Assembly (NCBI GenBank): GCA_024405215.1
Contig: JAKSPB010000026.1
Location: forward strand, 1-40,443
DNA length: 40,443 nucleotides
Direction of reading: 5' to 3'
Source of the DNA: Lentisphaeria bacterium
GTDB taxonomy: Bacteria > Verrucomicrobiota > Lentisphaeria > Oligosphaerales > Oligosphaeraceae
In this document: piece by piece, positions 24,583 through 33,188 of the stretch
How positions within the stretch are numbered: the stretch's first letter is position 1
How the letters are laid out: each line of letters starts with the position of its first letter
The notes under the pieces: generated by a model
Seen by the model: only the letters and a program-made list of their open reading frames with translations
The model's database searches: none
Told to the model about the DNA's origin: nothing
Made by a program: the position numbers and the translations under genes

Positions 24583-27381
24583 ATGACACAAGACATCAAG
24601 TTTGCTTCTGGGAACTCCAACCTGTCTAATTTTGTTAATTTTTTCAAGCAGGCCCAAGAGGATTCAGGCGCCATTGTGCAAATGAAGGGCGATTCTATTG
24701 TGCAATATGCGAAACTTGAGAAATCCTCAGACCACTATGGAAAAGTATTCCGCAGCAAGGCGGAAATCACCAATAACAACAAAGCCCGCACCCTTTTGTA
24801 CAATAGCATTGCCGACTATTTTGGCGGCGAGAAGTACATCCCGGATACGGTCAAGGAGGTCATGCATCTTAACAAATTCGGCCTTGCCAAACAGAGGGTG
24901 AATGGCAAGGATATGATGGTGGCAACCAGCGGAAAGCCATTGACGGCCAGCCGGATTGATAAAATACTCAATGAAGTCAGGAATGTCACTCTTCAAGATC
25001 CCAAACTATATGCAAAAAATTTCGTCACGCTTATGCTTGCCATTCCAAAAAACAAAATCTATGATGTGGAGTATCAAGACAAAGAGATGTCCAAACAGGC
25101 CGATCTGTTTTTTGACAGGATGTTCCCGCCGGAGGCCTTCAAAAAGGTGACGAAGGAACAGTATAAGGAGATCGTCAATCGTGATCACGATCAGGAATTG
25201 AACAGAAGTACCCCGGGGGAAGACCTGAGGTATCAACTGAAATGTAAACTGAACTCTGCAGTAGAGGCATTTAAGAACGGGGAAAAGAATTGGACAAAGC
25301 AAATCGGCGACATTATCCATACGGCGACACGGGTGTTAACGGACGAAAAGAGCATTAAGTGGTGCAAGGATGTTCTCAAGGAAATAGATACGTATTACGA
25401 TACTGCTCCTCTGTGTGAGCCAAAACGAACTAATGCGGGTTCTTCTAGCCTTAATAGAAAATTAGATAAGGCTATGGCTAAAGTTCTGCGAGGCGAAGGC
25501 ACGGATGAAGTCAAGAAAAATGGAAAAATTTGGACCACCGGAGACTTCAAGACGGAGATAGATTCCTCTGAGTTGCACCCCTGCAAAGAGAATCCATTTG
25601 AATATGCCGTCGGAGATACCGCTGCCATCGCTCAAGAGGTCAAAAAGAAAATAGCAAAAAATTACGCAGACGGCAAGGTGCCTCCCAACGCAATCACGAT
25701 TCAGATTGCCGCAGATAGAAGACACTGTATCGGCGAAGCTTTTTCCTCAGACGCAAATACACAGGAGGAGAGTGTAGTACGGCAAATGGATCCGGAATCA
25801 CTTTCTCCTCTGGCAAAGCATGTTGAACAACATGTTGAAACAAAGGATAAATATTTTTTCTACAAATCAGGAGAGGGTACTCCGGATGTAACCGATGGCA
25901 TGATACTTCCGACTACGGCTGCCTATGCCGATTATAAGCAGGTTGAGGAGCCATTTGATTTGCAGCTCTTGTTTGACGCCATGCCAAGTTTCAGTGTCAG
26001 TGAGGTCAATTTTGATCCGGCTGGCGCCTTGTGCTACTTGAAAAAATCATGGAAAAAGCAAAACACCGACAAGGAAATGACTGCGGAGATGGAGAGCAAT
26101 GCCAAGAAAATCATCGAGGCAATCCAATCCGCTGAATCGAAGGTAAAATATCCTGAGATAAGAAAAGCAACGCAAAATGTTAATCCTAAATTCAAAGACC
26201 TGATGATGCTTTTCATGTTCGCCGGGCAGAACGACAAGTTCGATGTCTTTAGCTCCAATACGCAAAAACAGGTCGACAAGATTTACCAGTTGATCCAAAG
26301 CGGCGATTATCAAGATTTGCTGGCCACTGCCAAGGAAAATTACGAGAAGGCTTTAAGCGATCTGATGAAGGGCTGGGTGACAATGGCCAGGGAAAGGGGA
26401 ACCAAGTATTTCCTTGGCACGGCAATCGGGTGCAGTGCATTTGGGAATGATCCCAAGGTTGTGGCAAGACTGATGGCCGAGGCGTTTGTCAAGTATGGCG
26501 GTGACATGAAATTCGTATTCTGCCAATACAGAGAGCCAGCGGAAAGACAGTTGTTTGAGGCGGCGTTTGCAAAAGCCTATCAAGAGGCCCAGGATAAGGG
26601 GAGTTACCGAAATGTCTTCCGGCAGGAGTATAATGTCAAGAGTGGACAGGAGAGTAATGCTAGGAATGGAGTGAACAAGAAAAATCTTTTGATTGTGGAA
26701 GAGGAACCTGAACCGGTAAAGGAGCCAAAGAAGGATTTCGTTGAAAAGGGTGAGGTAATTGCCAATTCCGAGATACGCAACGCACTGCCTAAAAAAGACA
26801 TCAGTTGGGAACTTCTCAGAACCGCTCCCCGAAAATCCGCAAGAAAGATTTTCGATGACATTGAGAAAATCGCAAAGGCCAATGACGTGGAGCCACAGGA
26901 GAAGGCGAACCAGGCGGAGCGATATCTGAGGGATCTGATCAGCAGATTGTTCAAGGAAGATATCGCCAATTGCAAGTCGGTCGAGGAGTTCATTGATCAG
27001 ATGAATATACGGCTTGCCGTTTCGAACGATGCTGCGGGGAAGTCCATATTTGAGAAGTTTGTAGCTGGCTCAAATGAAGGAGAATGGAATCAACTGGATG
27101 AAGGTGCGGCAAATGGCGCATCTGCCGCGACAAAGCCGCAAGAGGCAAAAGGGAAGCTCATTTTGAATACATTCGCAAAATGCTTTGCCGGTTTGGAAGG
27201 AGACGATGAAGGCGGTGCCGATAGGCTTGAACAGGGCAGAATGGCTTTCAAGGTTTTCTTGAGGAATGCGTTTGTCGGTTCAAAGGCACAAGAAGGCAAT
27301 CTTGTGTCTGTTGAAGACTACAATACATTTTTGAATGAAATTGGCGTCGAAGCTCCCAAAAATGAGGCGCTTCTCTCGTAG
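24583..27381 (+). CDS. large protein with PARG-like (macrodomain) core, candidate secreted effector
   Basis: This 932-residue protein is AT-richer than its neighbours. Residues about 365-665 carry the two signature blocks of microbial poly(ADP-ribose) glycohydrolase: ITIQIAADRRHC...NTQEESVVRQM (371-401, with QEES at 394-397) and GCSAFGNDPKVVARLMAEAF (616-635) followed by KFVFC. The usual GGG-(F/W) loop before QEE reads IGEAF. An N-terminal module (about 60-135) contains SGKPLTASRIDKILNEV, and a charged C-terminal part (about 690-932) is helical. No signal peptide is seen. It follows a CesT-like chaperone gene and lies between two long palindromic repeats. PARG enzymes cleave ADP-ribose from proteins, so a secreted protein that removes host ADP-ribosylation is plausible. 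The frame extends upstream into the repeat, but ATG 24583 is the natural start. Confidence 0.6.
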   Translation: MTQDIKFASGNSNLSNFVNFFKQAQEDSGAIVQMKGDSIVQYAKLEKSSDHYGKVFRSKAEITNNNKARTLLYNSIADYFGGEKYIPDTVKEVMHLNKFGLAKQRVNGKDMMVATSGKPLTASRIDKILNEVRNVTLQDPKLYAKNFVTLMLAIPKNKIYDVEYQDKEMSKQADLFFDRMFPPEAFKKVTKEQYKEIVNRDHDQELNRSTPGEDLRYQLKCKLNSAVEAFKNGEKNWTKQIGDIIHTATRVLTDEKSIKWCKDVLKEIDTYYDTAPLCEPKRTNAGSSSLNRKLDKAMAKVLRGEGTDEVKKNGKIWTTGDFKTEIDSSELHPCKENPFEYAVGDTAAIAQEVKKKIAKNYADGKVPPNAITIQIAADRRHCIGEAFSSDANTQEESVVRQMDPESLSPLAKHVEQHVETKDKYFFYKSGEGTPDVTDGMILPTTAAYADYKQVEEPFDLQLLFDAMPSFSVSEVNFDPAGALCYLKKSWKKQNTDKEMTAEMESNAKKIIEAIQSAESKVKYPEIRKATQNVNPKFKDLMMLFMFAGQNDKFDVFSSNTQKQVDKIYQLIQSGDYQDLLATAKENYEKALSDLMKGWVTMARERGTKYFLGTAIGCSAFGNDPKVVARLMAEAFVKYGGDMKFVFCQYREPAERQLFEAAFAKAYQEAQDKGSYRNVFRQEYNVKSGQESNARNGVNKKNLLIVEEEPEPVKEPKKDFVEKGEVIANSEIRNALPKKDISWELLRTAPRKSARKIFDDIEKIAKANDVEPQEKANQAERYLRDLISRLFKEDIANCKSVEEFIDQMNIRLAVSNDAAGKSIFEKFVAGSNEGEWNQLDEGAANGASAATKPQEAKGKLILNTFAKCFAGLEGDDEGGADRLEQGRMAFKVFLRNAFVGSKAQEGNLVSVEDYNTFLNEIGVEAPKNEALLS

Positions 27382-27403
27382 TCTGTAACATTGAAAACCG
27401 TAC

Positions 27404-27622
27404 GAGGTAATTGCCAAAGTCCATCAGATGGCGCTTTTCTAGGGATTACGGAGGCAGTTTGCTTCAAGTGCGCCAAGGAGTCGTCCACTCCGACGCGACA
27501 AGTCCCGTCGGAGCTTTGCGAAGGCGGAAGCATCCTCCTTCGCAAAGGCTACGGAGGACAGGCTTGGAGTAAAATGCCCCGGAAGAGCGAAAAGTGTCCA
27601 AAGCGGCTTTTGCAATTACCTC
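27404..27622. repeat. long palindromic repeat, copy 3
   Basis: The ends GAGGTAATTGCCAAAG (27404-27419) and CTTTTGCAATTACCTC (27607-27622) pair at 15 of 16 positions. Internal blocks match copies 1 and 2, and an extra hairpin CTTTGCGAAGG/CCTTCGCAAAG (27514-27524, 27537-27547) enlarges the apex. With copy 2 it brackets the 932-residue gene. Confidence 0.8.
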
Positions 27623-27641
27623 AAAGTCTGGCCTGGGACTC

Positions 27642-27774
27642 GGCCCGAAGGGCCAGCGCCGCAGGGGCGTCTCCGCCCGAGCGTAGCGAGGTGCGGACGG
27701 TAACCGTGGGTTCCGCTATCGCTCCACCCACGGCTGCGCATGGTGTCGTCCCTGCGGGACGATGACGCCCCTGC
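27642..27774. repeat. multi-hairpin repeat, copy 2
   Basis: It contains GGCCCGAAGGGCC (27642-27654), a long-range stem GCAGGGGCGTC/GACGCCCCTGC (27661-27671, 27764-27774), CCGTGGG/CCCACGG (27704-27710, 27727-27733) with loop TTCCGCTATCGCTCCA, and GTCGTCC/GGGACGA (27745 on). The loop is the reverse complement of the 16297-16310 loop. Together with copy 3 it fills the 418-base gap after the effector candidate. Confidence 0.6.
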
Positions 27775-27799
27775 TGAATAGGCAATGTGTTTGGCGAAT

Positions 27800-28945
27800 C
27801 TACTCGAACTGCTTTGCCACGTCCTTTAGATATTGGATGATGGGCAGGTGCTGGGGGCAGATGCCTTCGCACTGGCCGCAGCCGATGCAGGCGCTTGCCT
27901 TTCCGAAGAGCTGTGTCAGGCGGTCGTAGTACATTCCCTGGGTATGGAAGATGGCGCCGTTGTTCTCTTCCATCTTTTCAATGTTATAGAGAGCGAAATA
28001 CTTGGGGATGGCGATCTTCCGGGGGCAGCCTGGCGTGCAGTAGGAGCATCCCGTGCAGGGAATCGCCAGGCTGGCGCGGATGGTCTCCACGGCCTGCTGG
28101 ACGATGCCCAGCTCTTCGGTGTCCAGCGGCTGGAAATCCTCCATGTAGCCGGCGTTGTCCGCCATCTGCTCCAGGGTGCTCATGCCGCTGAGGACCACCT
28201 TCACGTTGGGCTGGCTGGCGGCGAAGCGGATGGCCCAGGAGGGGACGGATAAATCGGGGCGGTGCGCCTGGAAGAGGGCGGAGACCGCAGGCGGTACATT
28301 CGCCAGTGTGCCGCCGCGGACGGGCTCCATCACCACGACCGGCTTGCCGTGCTTCTCGCAGACTTCGTAGCATTTCCGGGACTGCACGGAGGGGCTCTCC
28401 CAGTCCAGGTAGTTCAGCTGGAGTTGCACGAATTCCATTTCGGGATGTTCCGTAAGGATCTTGTCCAGCAGGGCTGCGTTGTCGTGGTAGGAGAATCCGA
28501 TATGCCGGACCAGCCCCTGCGCCTTCTTCTGTTTCAGCCAGTTGAAGCAGTCGAATTTCGTATAGATGGGGTAGTGGTCGGTGCTCATGTCGTGGAGGAG
28601 GTAGTAGTCGAAGTACTCCACGCCGGTTTGCTGGAGCTGCTCCTGGAAGCGCTGGTCCCGTTCCTCCAGGCTGCGGAAGAAGCCGCAGTGGAGCTTGGTG
28701 GCCAAGGTGAAGCGGTCGCGGGGATGGCGCGAGGTGAGGACTTCCTTGACGGCGGACTGGCTCTTCATGGCATGGTACATGATGGCGGTGTCGAAGTAGG
28801 TGAAGCCCTTCGCCAGAAAGATGTCCACCATCTTCTTGACTTGCTCCAGGTCAATGCTGGTGGCGTCGGAGGGATTCAGCAACGGCAGGCGCATGAGGCC
28901 GAAGCCGAGTTTTTTCGTGGAAGCGAAGATGTTTTCTTGTGCCAT
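27800..28945 (-). CDS. aldo/keto reductase with C-terminal [4Fe-4S] ferredoxin domain
   Basis: This 381-residue protein has an N-terminal aldo/keto reductase barrel with the catalytic set D52, Y57 (FDTAIMYH), K84 (ATKLHC) and H118 (YYLLHDM). The C-terminal part holds two ferredoxin-type cysteine clusters, CTGCSYCTPGCP and CIGCGQCEGICP. This combined family is common in anaerobes and probably couples ferredoxin electrons to reduction of a carbonyl substrate, which is unknown. The ATG at 28945 starts the barrel; the upstream part of the longer frame to 29014 looks non-coding. It has no close operon partner. Confidence 0.92.
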   Translation of the reverse strand: MAQENIFASTKKLGFGLMRLPLLNPSDATSIDLEQVKKMVDIFLAKGFTYFDTAIMYHAMKSQSAVKEVLTSRHPRDRFTLATKLHCGFFRSLEERDQRFQEQLQQTGVEYFDYYLLHDMSTDHYPIYTKFDCFNWLKQKKAQGLVRHIGFSYHDNAALLDKILTEHPEMEFVQLQLNYLDWESPSVQSRKCYEVCEKHGKPVVVMEPVRGGTLANVPPAVSALFQAHRPDLSVPSWAIRFAASQPNVKVVLSGMSTLEQMADNAGYMEDFQPLDTEELGIVQQAVETIRASLAIPCTGCSYCTPGCPRKIAIPKYFALYNIEKMEENNGAIFHTQGMYYDRLTQLFGKASACIGCGQCEGICPQHLPIIQYLKDVAKQFE

Positions 28946-29173
28946 GGGAGTGCCTTGGATTTTTGCAATGAATTCATTTGCCTTTCCTTTTGCTGTGCTG
29001 AATACACAAATCAAACGGAATGGGCTTGCTTTTTCAAGGGGAGAAAACCTTTTGCGTTGTTAGGTGCTTTTTTGTGTTTTATGTTCCATCCGCCGGCAGG
29101 GCGGACTGGAAGGAAGGAACACCCCATGAAGATCTTCGTCGACAAATGACCTTCATGGGGAACATCGTTGAAG

Positions 29174-29231
29174 AGAAATATAATGCAAAAATCACGAGAT
29201 AATCGGTCCAAGCGACTTTTGCCATTGTCCT
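29174..29231. repeat. degenerate short copy of the long palindromic repeat
   Basis: AAGCGACTTTTGCCATTGTCC (20 of its bases from 29210) matches the right end of the palindromic family, and TAATGCAAAAATC at about 29180 resembles its left end. The remaining 28946-29296 gap shows only AT-rich sequence and a short repeated CTTCATGGGG-like word near 29125-29160. It lies 65 bases upstream of the acetylesterase start. Confidence 0.45.
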
Positions 29232-29296
29232 GGTGGATTTCTAGAAAAGAATTACAGTATCGCCTCATTGCTTTCCTTCATGTCATTCTTACCAGA

Positions 29297-31357
29297 ATGA
29301 AAAAGCGTTTTTCCTCCATCGTTCTTCTGTGCGCGGCAGCCTTGTTGTCTGCCGCTGATTCCATCCGCCTGGCCTCGCTTTGGACGGACCACGCCGTTGT
29401 CCAGCGGGACAAGCCGATTGTGGTCTGGGGCTGGTGCGACGAGCCGCGTACCATCATCACCGCGTCCATCGGCGAATCCCGTGCCACGGGCGCCACGGCC
29501 TGGGACGGCCGGTTCGAGCTGCGTCTTCCCGCGCTTCCCGCAGGCGGCCCCTACGAGCTGAAAGTCTCCACTGCCAATGGCGCCTCGGAATGCATTCGCA
29601 AGGACATTCTCGTGGGAGAAGTCTGGCTTGTCTCTGGCCAGTCCAATGCGCAGTATCCCCTGAAAAGCCTTGATTTCTCCGATCCGCTTAGTCAGTTGCC
29701 GCAGTTCCTGAAAGAAGGCGGCGAAGATCCGATGCTGCGTTGCTATACCGTTCCTCACGATGCTCTTGCGGCAATCGGCGATACCATCTCCCCGAATCCG
29801 GGCTGGCAGCTTTCCGAATGCGGCACGGCAGGGAGATTCACAGCCATCGGCGCCTGGTTCGCATTCTATTTCCGCAAGCAGTTCCCGGAGATTCCCATCG
29901 GAATCATTCACGCCTCATGGGGCGGCACCTCCGTCGTCACGTGGTGCAGCCGCAGCGTCCTGGCGGAAACGCCGGCGGGGCGTCGGCTTCTGGCGATTTT
30001 TGACCAAAAGACGGCTTCCGAAACCACATGGGGCGCCTTGAATCCGCCTTTCATGGAAATCGTCGGAGAGCGTCTCGGCTCCCTTGATTATGCCACGGTG
30101 ACGGAAAAAGACCGCGGCAATACTGGCTTCGCCCTCGGATACGCTTCGCCGGATTTCGATGACACCGAATGGAAAAGCATATCGGTGCCTGGATCGTGGA
30201 TTGTCCAGAAGTTGGCCGATTTCGGCGCCGTATGGTATCGAAAAGCCATCAATGTGCCGGAATCCTGGGCGGGACAGCCAGTCGAGGTCCGACTGGGCGG
30301 CGTGGACAAGCACGATGTCACCTACTTCAACGGCGTGCAGGTCGGCGCAACGGGAAAGGATTTCGAGACGCAGTACTGGGATGTCCTGCGAAAATACGAT
30401 GTTGAGGGAAGCCTCGTGAAGGCAGGAAAAAACACCATCGCCATCCGGGTCTTCTCTTTCTGTTCCGACGGTGGTTTCACCGGCATCGCCCCGTTCTATT
30501 CCCTGCGGAACACGGCAACCGGCGAAGAGATCTCCCTGGCTGGCGACGACTGGAAAGCCTGCGCGGAATACAGCTTCGCCGTCAAGCAGGCCACGCCGAA
30601 ATACACGAGGACTACTTTCGCGGGGGACTGCAATGCGCCCCATCGCCTCTTCGACAACAAGATCCGCCCGCTCATCCCCTACGGCATCCGCGGCGTCCTC
30701 TGGTATCAAGGTGAATCCGACACCCACACCGACGACCAGCTGGACAACTATCTCCAGCGCTTCACGGCGATGATCCGCGACTGGAGATACCAGTGGGCGC
30801 AGGGCGAGGATTTCCCCTTCTATTTCGTGCAGCTCGCCAATTTCCAGGACAAGGGAACGACATACATGCCTGCAAACTGGCTCAGAATCCAGAACATGCA
30901 GCGGCAGGCTGCGCTGATGGTCCCCAACACCGGCGTCGTCACCGCCAGCGACCTGGCGCTTTCTGAACCCAACGAAATCCATCCGCACGACAAGCGTTCC
31001 GTCGGCTACCGCCTCTTCCAGCTGGCCTTCGGAAACGTCTATGGCGGAAACGTCATTCCCCAGGGCCCGATGATGGACACGATGGCTGCCGACGGCGCAA
31101 CGCTCCGTGTCCACTTCCGCTATGGCGAAGGGCTTCACGTGGATTCCGATGGCCCTATCAGGGGCTTTGACATCGCCGGTGAAGACGGCAATTACGTCCC
31201 CGCCACCGCCGTCATCAGCGGCGACGAAGTGATTCTCTCCGCCGACGGCATTGATCACCCCGTCTCCTGCCGTTACAACGCTAACACGGGACTGCCCGAA
31301 GGGCATCTGCTCAACGCGGCGAACCTCCCCGCACTCTCCTTCTTCGAGAGTCTGTAA
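29297..31357 (+). CDS. sialate O-acetylesterase family protein with inserted sugar-binding-like domain
   Basis: The 686-residue protein begins with a signal peptide (MKKRFSSIVLLCAAALLSAA). The SGNH nucleophile motif is VSGQSN (S116). GVLWYQGESD follows in the second half, and IHPHDK carries the catalytic histidine (H562). Residues about 275-430 contain DDTEWKSISVPGSW and AVWYRKAINVP, the signature of a GH2-type jelly-roll sugar-binding domain, inserted as in other sialate O-acetylesterases. The enzyme removes O-acetyl groups from sialic acids or other host glycans. It is likely periplasmic or exported. The ATG at 29297 was chosen because it begins the signal peptide; upstream frame sequence is repeat-derived. 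Confidence 0.87.
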   Translation: MKKRFSSIVLLCAAALLSAADSIRLASLWTDHAVVQRDKPIVVWGWCDEPRTIITASIGESRATGATAWDGRFELRLPALPAGGPYELKVSTANGASECIRKDILVGEVWLVSGQSNAQYPLKSLDFSDPLSQLPQFLKEGGEDPMLRCYTVPHDALAAIGDTISPNPGWQLSECGTAGRFTAIGAWFAFYFRKQFPEIPIGIIHASWGGTSVVTWCSRSVLAETPAGRRLLAIFDQKTASETTWGALNPPFMEIVGERLGSLDYATVTEKDRGNTGFALGYASPDFDDTEWKSISVPGSWIVQKLADFGAVWYRKAINVPESWAGQPVEVRLGGVDKHDVTYFNGVQVGATGKDFETQYWDVLRKYDVEGSLVKAGKNTIAIRVFSFCSDGGFTGIAPFYSLRNTATGEEISLAGDDWKACAEYSFAVKQATPKYTRTTFAGDCNAPHRLFDNKIRPLIPYGIRGVLWYQGESDTHTDDQLDNYLQRFTAMIRDWRYQWAQGEDFPFYFVQLANFQDKGTTYMPANWLRIQNMQRQAALMVPNTGVVTASDLALSEPNEIHPHDKRSVGYRLFQLAFGNVYGGNVIPQGPMMDTMAADGATLRVHFRYGEGLHVDSDGPIRGFDIAGEDGNYVPATAVISGDEVILSADGIDHPVSCRYNANTGLPEGHLLNAANLPALSFFESL

Positions 31358-31369
31358 CCCGCTACAATG

Positions 31370-31402
31370 CGCCGCTGCATCCCCCGCAAGGATGTAGCGG
31401 CG
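31370..31402. other. 13-bp hairpin between the acetylesterase and the Wadjet operon
   Basis: CGCCGCTGCATCC (31370-31382) and GGATGTAGCGGCG (31390-31402) pair over 13 positions with one G-T pair. No T-run follows on the plus strand, so a termination role is uncertain; it could be an mRNA leader structure of jetA. Confidence 0.5.
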
Positions 31403-31444
31403 TTATCTCCCCTATGACGTGTTGAGCCTTTTGCAAGGATTTTC

Positions 31445-32662
31445 GTGGAAAAAATCGGCCATTTCAATAGTTTAGACGAACTCATCCGGGCGCTGGACCG
31501 CGAGCGCACGCTGCTGAAGGATATGTTCGCCAAGCGGAAGACTCTGTCATTCCGATATGAACTTGCACGTGAGTTGGCGGTTCGAAAGGAGGAGAGTCTT
31601 GATTTCCTGCGAAATCATGGGGTTATTCGCGTAAATGGCGATTTTGTCGAGTTGGAAGAGGTATATTTGCGCTTTTTCGAAGAAGTTCTGGAAGTCAACG
31701 AGGAGATCAATGTCGCCAGTGTCAAGCAGCATATTGACAATTTGAATTCGGCAATTGAATTCTACCTGATTGAAACCAGTCCGTCACGAAAGCAAAAATA
31801 CCTTGGAGACGCAAAAAAGTTTCTGACCAACATGGCGATGTCAATATTGCGAAGTGTCATTGACCTGAAGCGCAATATCGACAGTACCTACAAAAACGAG
31901 CCTACGCTGGCCGTCAAGAAGAAGAAATTGGAAAAGCTGGATGAAAAACGTCGGGATATCGCAGTTTTCATCCATGAATGTGAAAAGATAATTGACGAAA
32001 AGCAGCCGTCCTTTTTTCAGGTGGCCATGGATGTGCAGTTGCGTGACATCGTTGTTGATGTCAAGTACAAACTCCATGAGGCCTACCACAATCTGATTGA
32101 ACTGGACCGTCAGATCATCAACTATCTCAATCAAATCGAATACCAGGGGCGGCTCGTTCAAAAGATTCAGAAACTCAAATATTTGCGCGACCAGCTTGTG
32201 CTGGAAAGCCATACTGATGTCTTGGGGATGCTTGTGGCTAGGAACCCAGTTTGGCTGGAGCCTCGCCCGCGATACCAATTCAAGGTTTCGCTGTCGATGT
32301 TGAAAAATTCCGACATGGGGCTGGCGTTGCTTCGCGGAATTGCCAAGGGACGGGGGCAAAGGCTCTCGCGGGGTAATCTCGCGGAACCTCTTGCCGCGCA
32401 AGATCTTTGCCAAAAGGCAGAGGAGATTCCGATGGTGGATGTCTCGGAAGTGAAGGCTGCGTTCTTTGCGTCGAGTGACCATCTCTTCCATTTCGTCTTG
32501 AATTACGCAAACTATCGCAAACCCATGGATGACGAGGAGTTGCTGGTGTTGTTCTGTCAAATCGCGACGCAGTACCTTGATGAACTCCAGGTGAGCGATA
32601 AGTATCAGGTCTATGGAAAATTCGAATACCCGTTGATTTATCCCAAACATGCGTTACACTAA
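31445..32662 (+). CDS. jetA: Wadjet anti-plasmid system kleisin subunit JetA
   Basis: This 405-residue, mostly helical protein is the first of four overlapping genes with the order of Wadjet jetABCD. It starts with a winged-helix-like part (RYELARELAVRKEESLDFLRNHGVIRVNG, about residues 35-62), then long helices, consistent with the MukF/kleisin-like JetA that links the JetC heads. It begins with GTG at 31445, preceded by AAGGA at 31435-31439. Its end overlaps the next gene by 14 bases. The protein is assigned mainly from operon position and shape; I cannot choose the Wadjet subtype. Confidence 0.82.
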   Translation: MEKIGHFNSLDELIRALDRERTLLKDMFAKRKTLSFRYELARELAVRKEESLDFLRNHGVIRVNGDFVELEEVYLRFFEEVLEVNEEINVASVKQHIDNLNSAIEFYLIETSPSRKQKYLGDAKKFLTNMAMSILRSVIDLKRNIDSTYKNEPTLAVKKKKLEKLDEKRRDIAVFIHECEKIIDEKQPSFFQVAMDVQLRDIVVDVKYKLHEAYHNLIELDRQIINYLNQIEYQGRLVQKIQKLKYLRDQLVLESHTDVLGMLVARNPVWLEPRPRYQFKVSLSMLKNSDMGLALLRGIAKGRGQRLSRGNLAEPLAAQDLCQKAEEIPMVDVSEVKAAFFASSDHLFHFVLNYANYRKPMDDEELLVLFCQIATQYLDELQVSDKYQVYGKFEYPLIYPKHALH

Positions 32663-33188
32663 GGAAATCTTTGACATTCTCAGTCACGGCGGCTTCATCT
32701 CGCAAAACAGCGTGGATGAAATGAAATCGCGTCTCTATGATTCAATTGAGGATGATTTCGACGAATACCGTGAATATTTCGCGGGCATCGGCTTCATGCT
32801 TGAAGGAGGCAATGGATATTTCTTCTTCTCGCGTACGGAAAACAAGATAGATTTGGAGGAGAAACTCCAGCGTTTGACGCAGTGGATTGACCGGATAGAT
32901 TTTCTGAAGGTCTTCAATGCTTCTTTCGGTCCTGGCTTTACTTTCCAAAAATCCAATATCATGGAGCGTTTCTCCAATGATATCGAATTGAAAGAGAAGG
33001 CGGCGAATTTATACTCAGACGTCAAAACTCTCGAGGAGAAAATCGACAAGTTGATTGCAGATATGGAACGCCAGGGATTTGTCGAGTTGGAGAATGAACT
33101 GGATGGCATATACAAGGTCACTTCCGCTTTCCATTATATTGAGGAAATGATGGATTGCATCACAATCAATGAGAACATAGAAGCATGA
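32649..33188 (+). CDS. jetB: Wadjet KITE-type subunit JetB
   Basis: The 179-residue acidic, helical protein sits between jetA and the SMC-like gene, as JetB (MukE/KITE-like) does in Wadjet. Blocks such as YFAGIGFMLEGGNGYFFFSR suggest a winged-helix fold typical of KITE subunits, which bind kleisin and DNA. Its start lies 14 bases inside jetA and its stop overlaps the jetC start as ATGA, so production is coupled. Confidence 0.8.
   Translation: MRYTKEIFDILSHGGFISQNSVDEMKSRLYDSIEDDFDEYREYFAGIGFMLEGGNGYFFFSRTENKIDLEEKLQRLTQWIDRIDFLKVFNASFGPGFTFQKSNIMERFSNDIELKEKAANLYSDVKTLEEKIDKLIADMERQGFVELENELDGIYKVTSAFHYIEEMMDCITINENIEA

Noticed and set aside
27391-27765. 124-residue plus-strand reading frame downstream of the effector candidate
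   Set aside because: It lies entirely within the two repeat elements and has no protein character.
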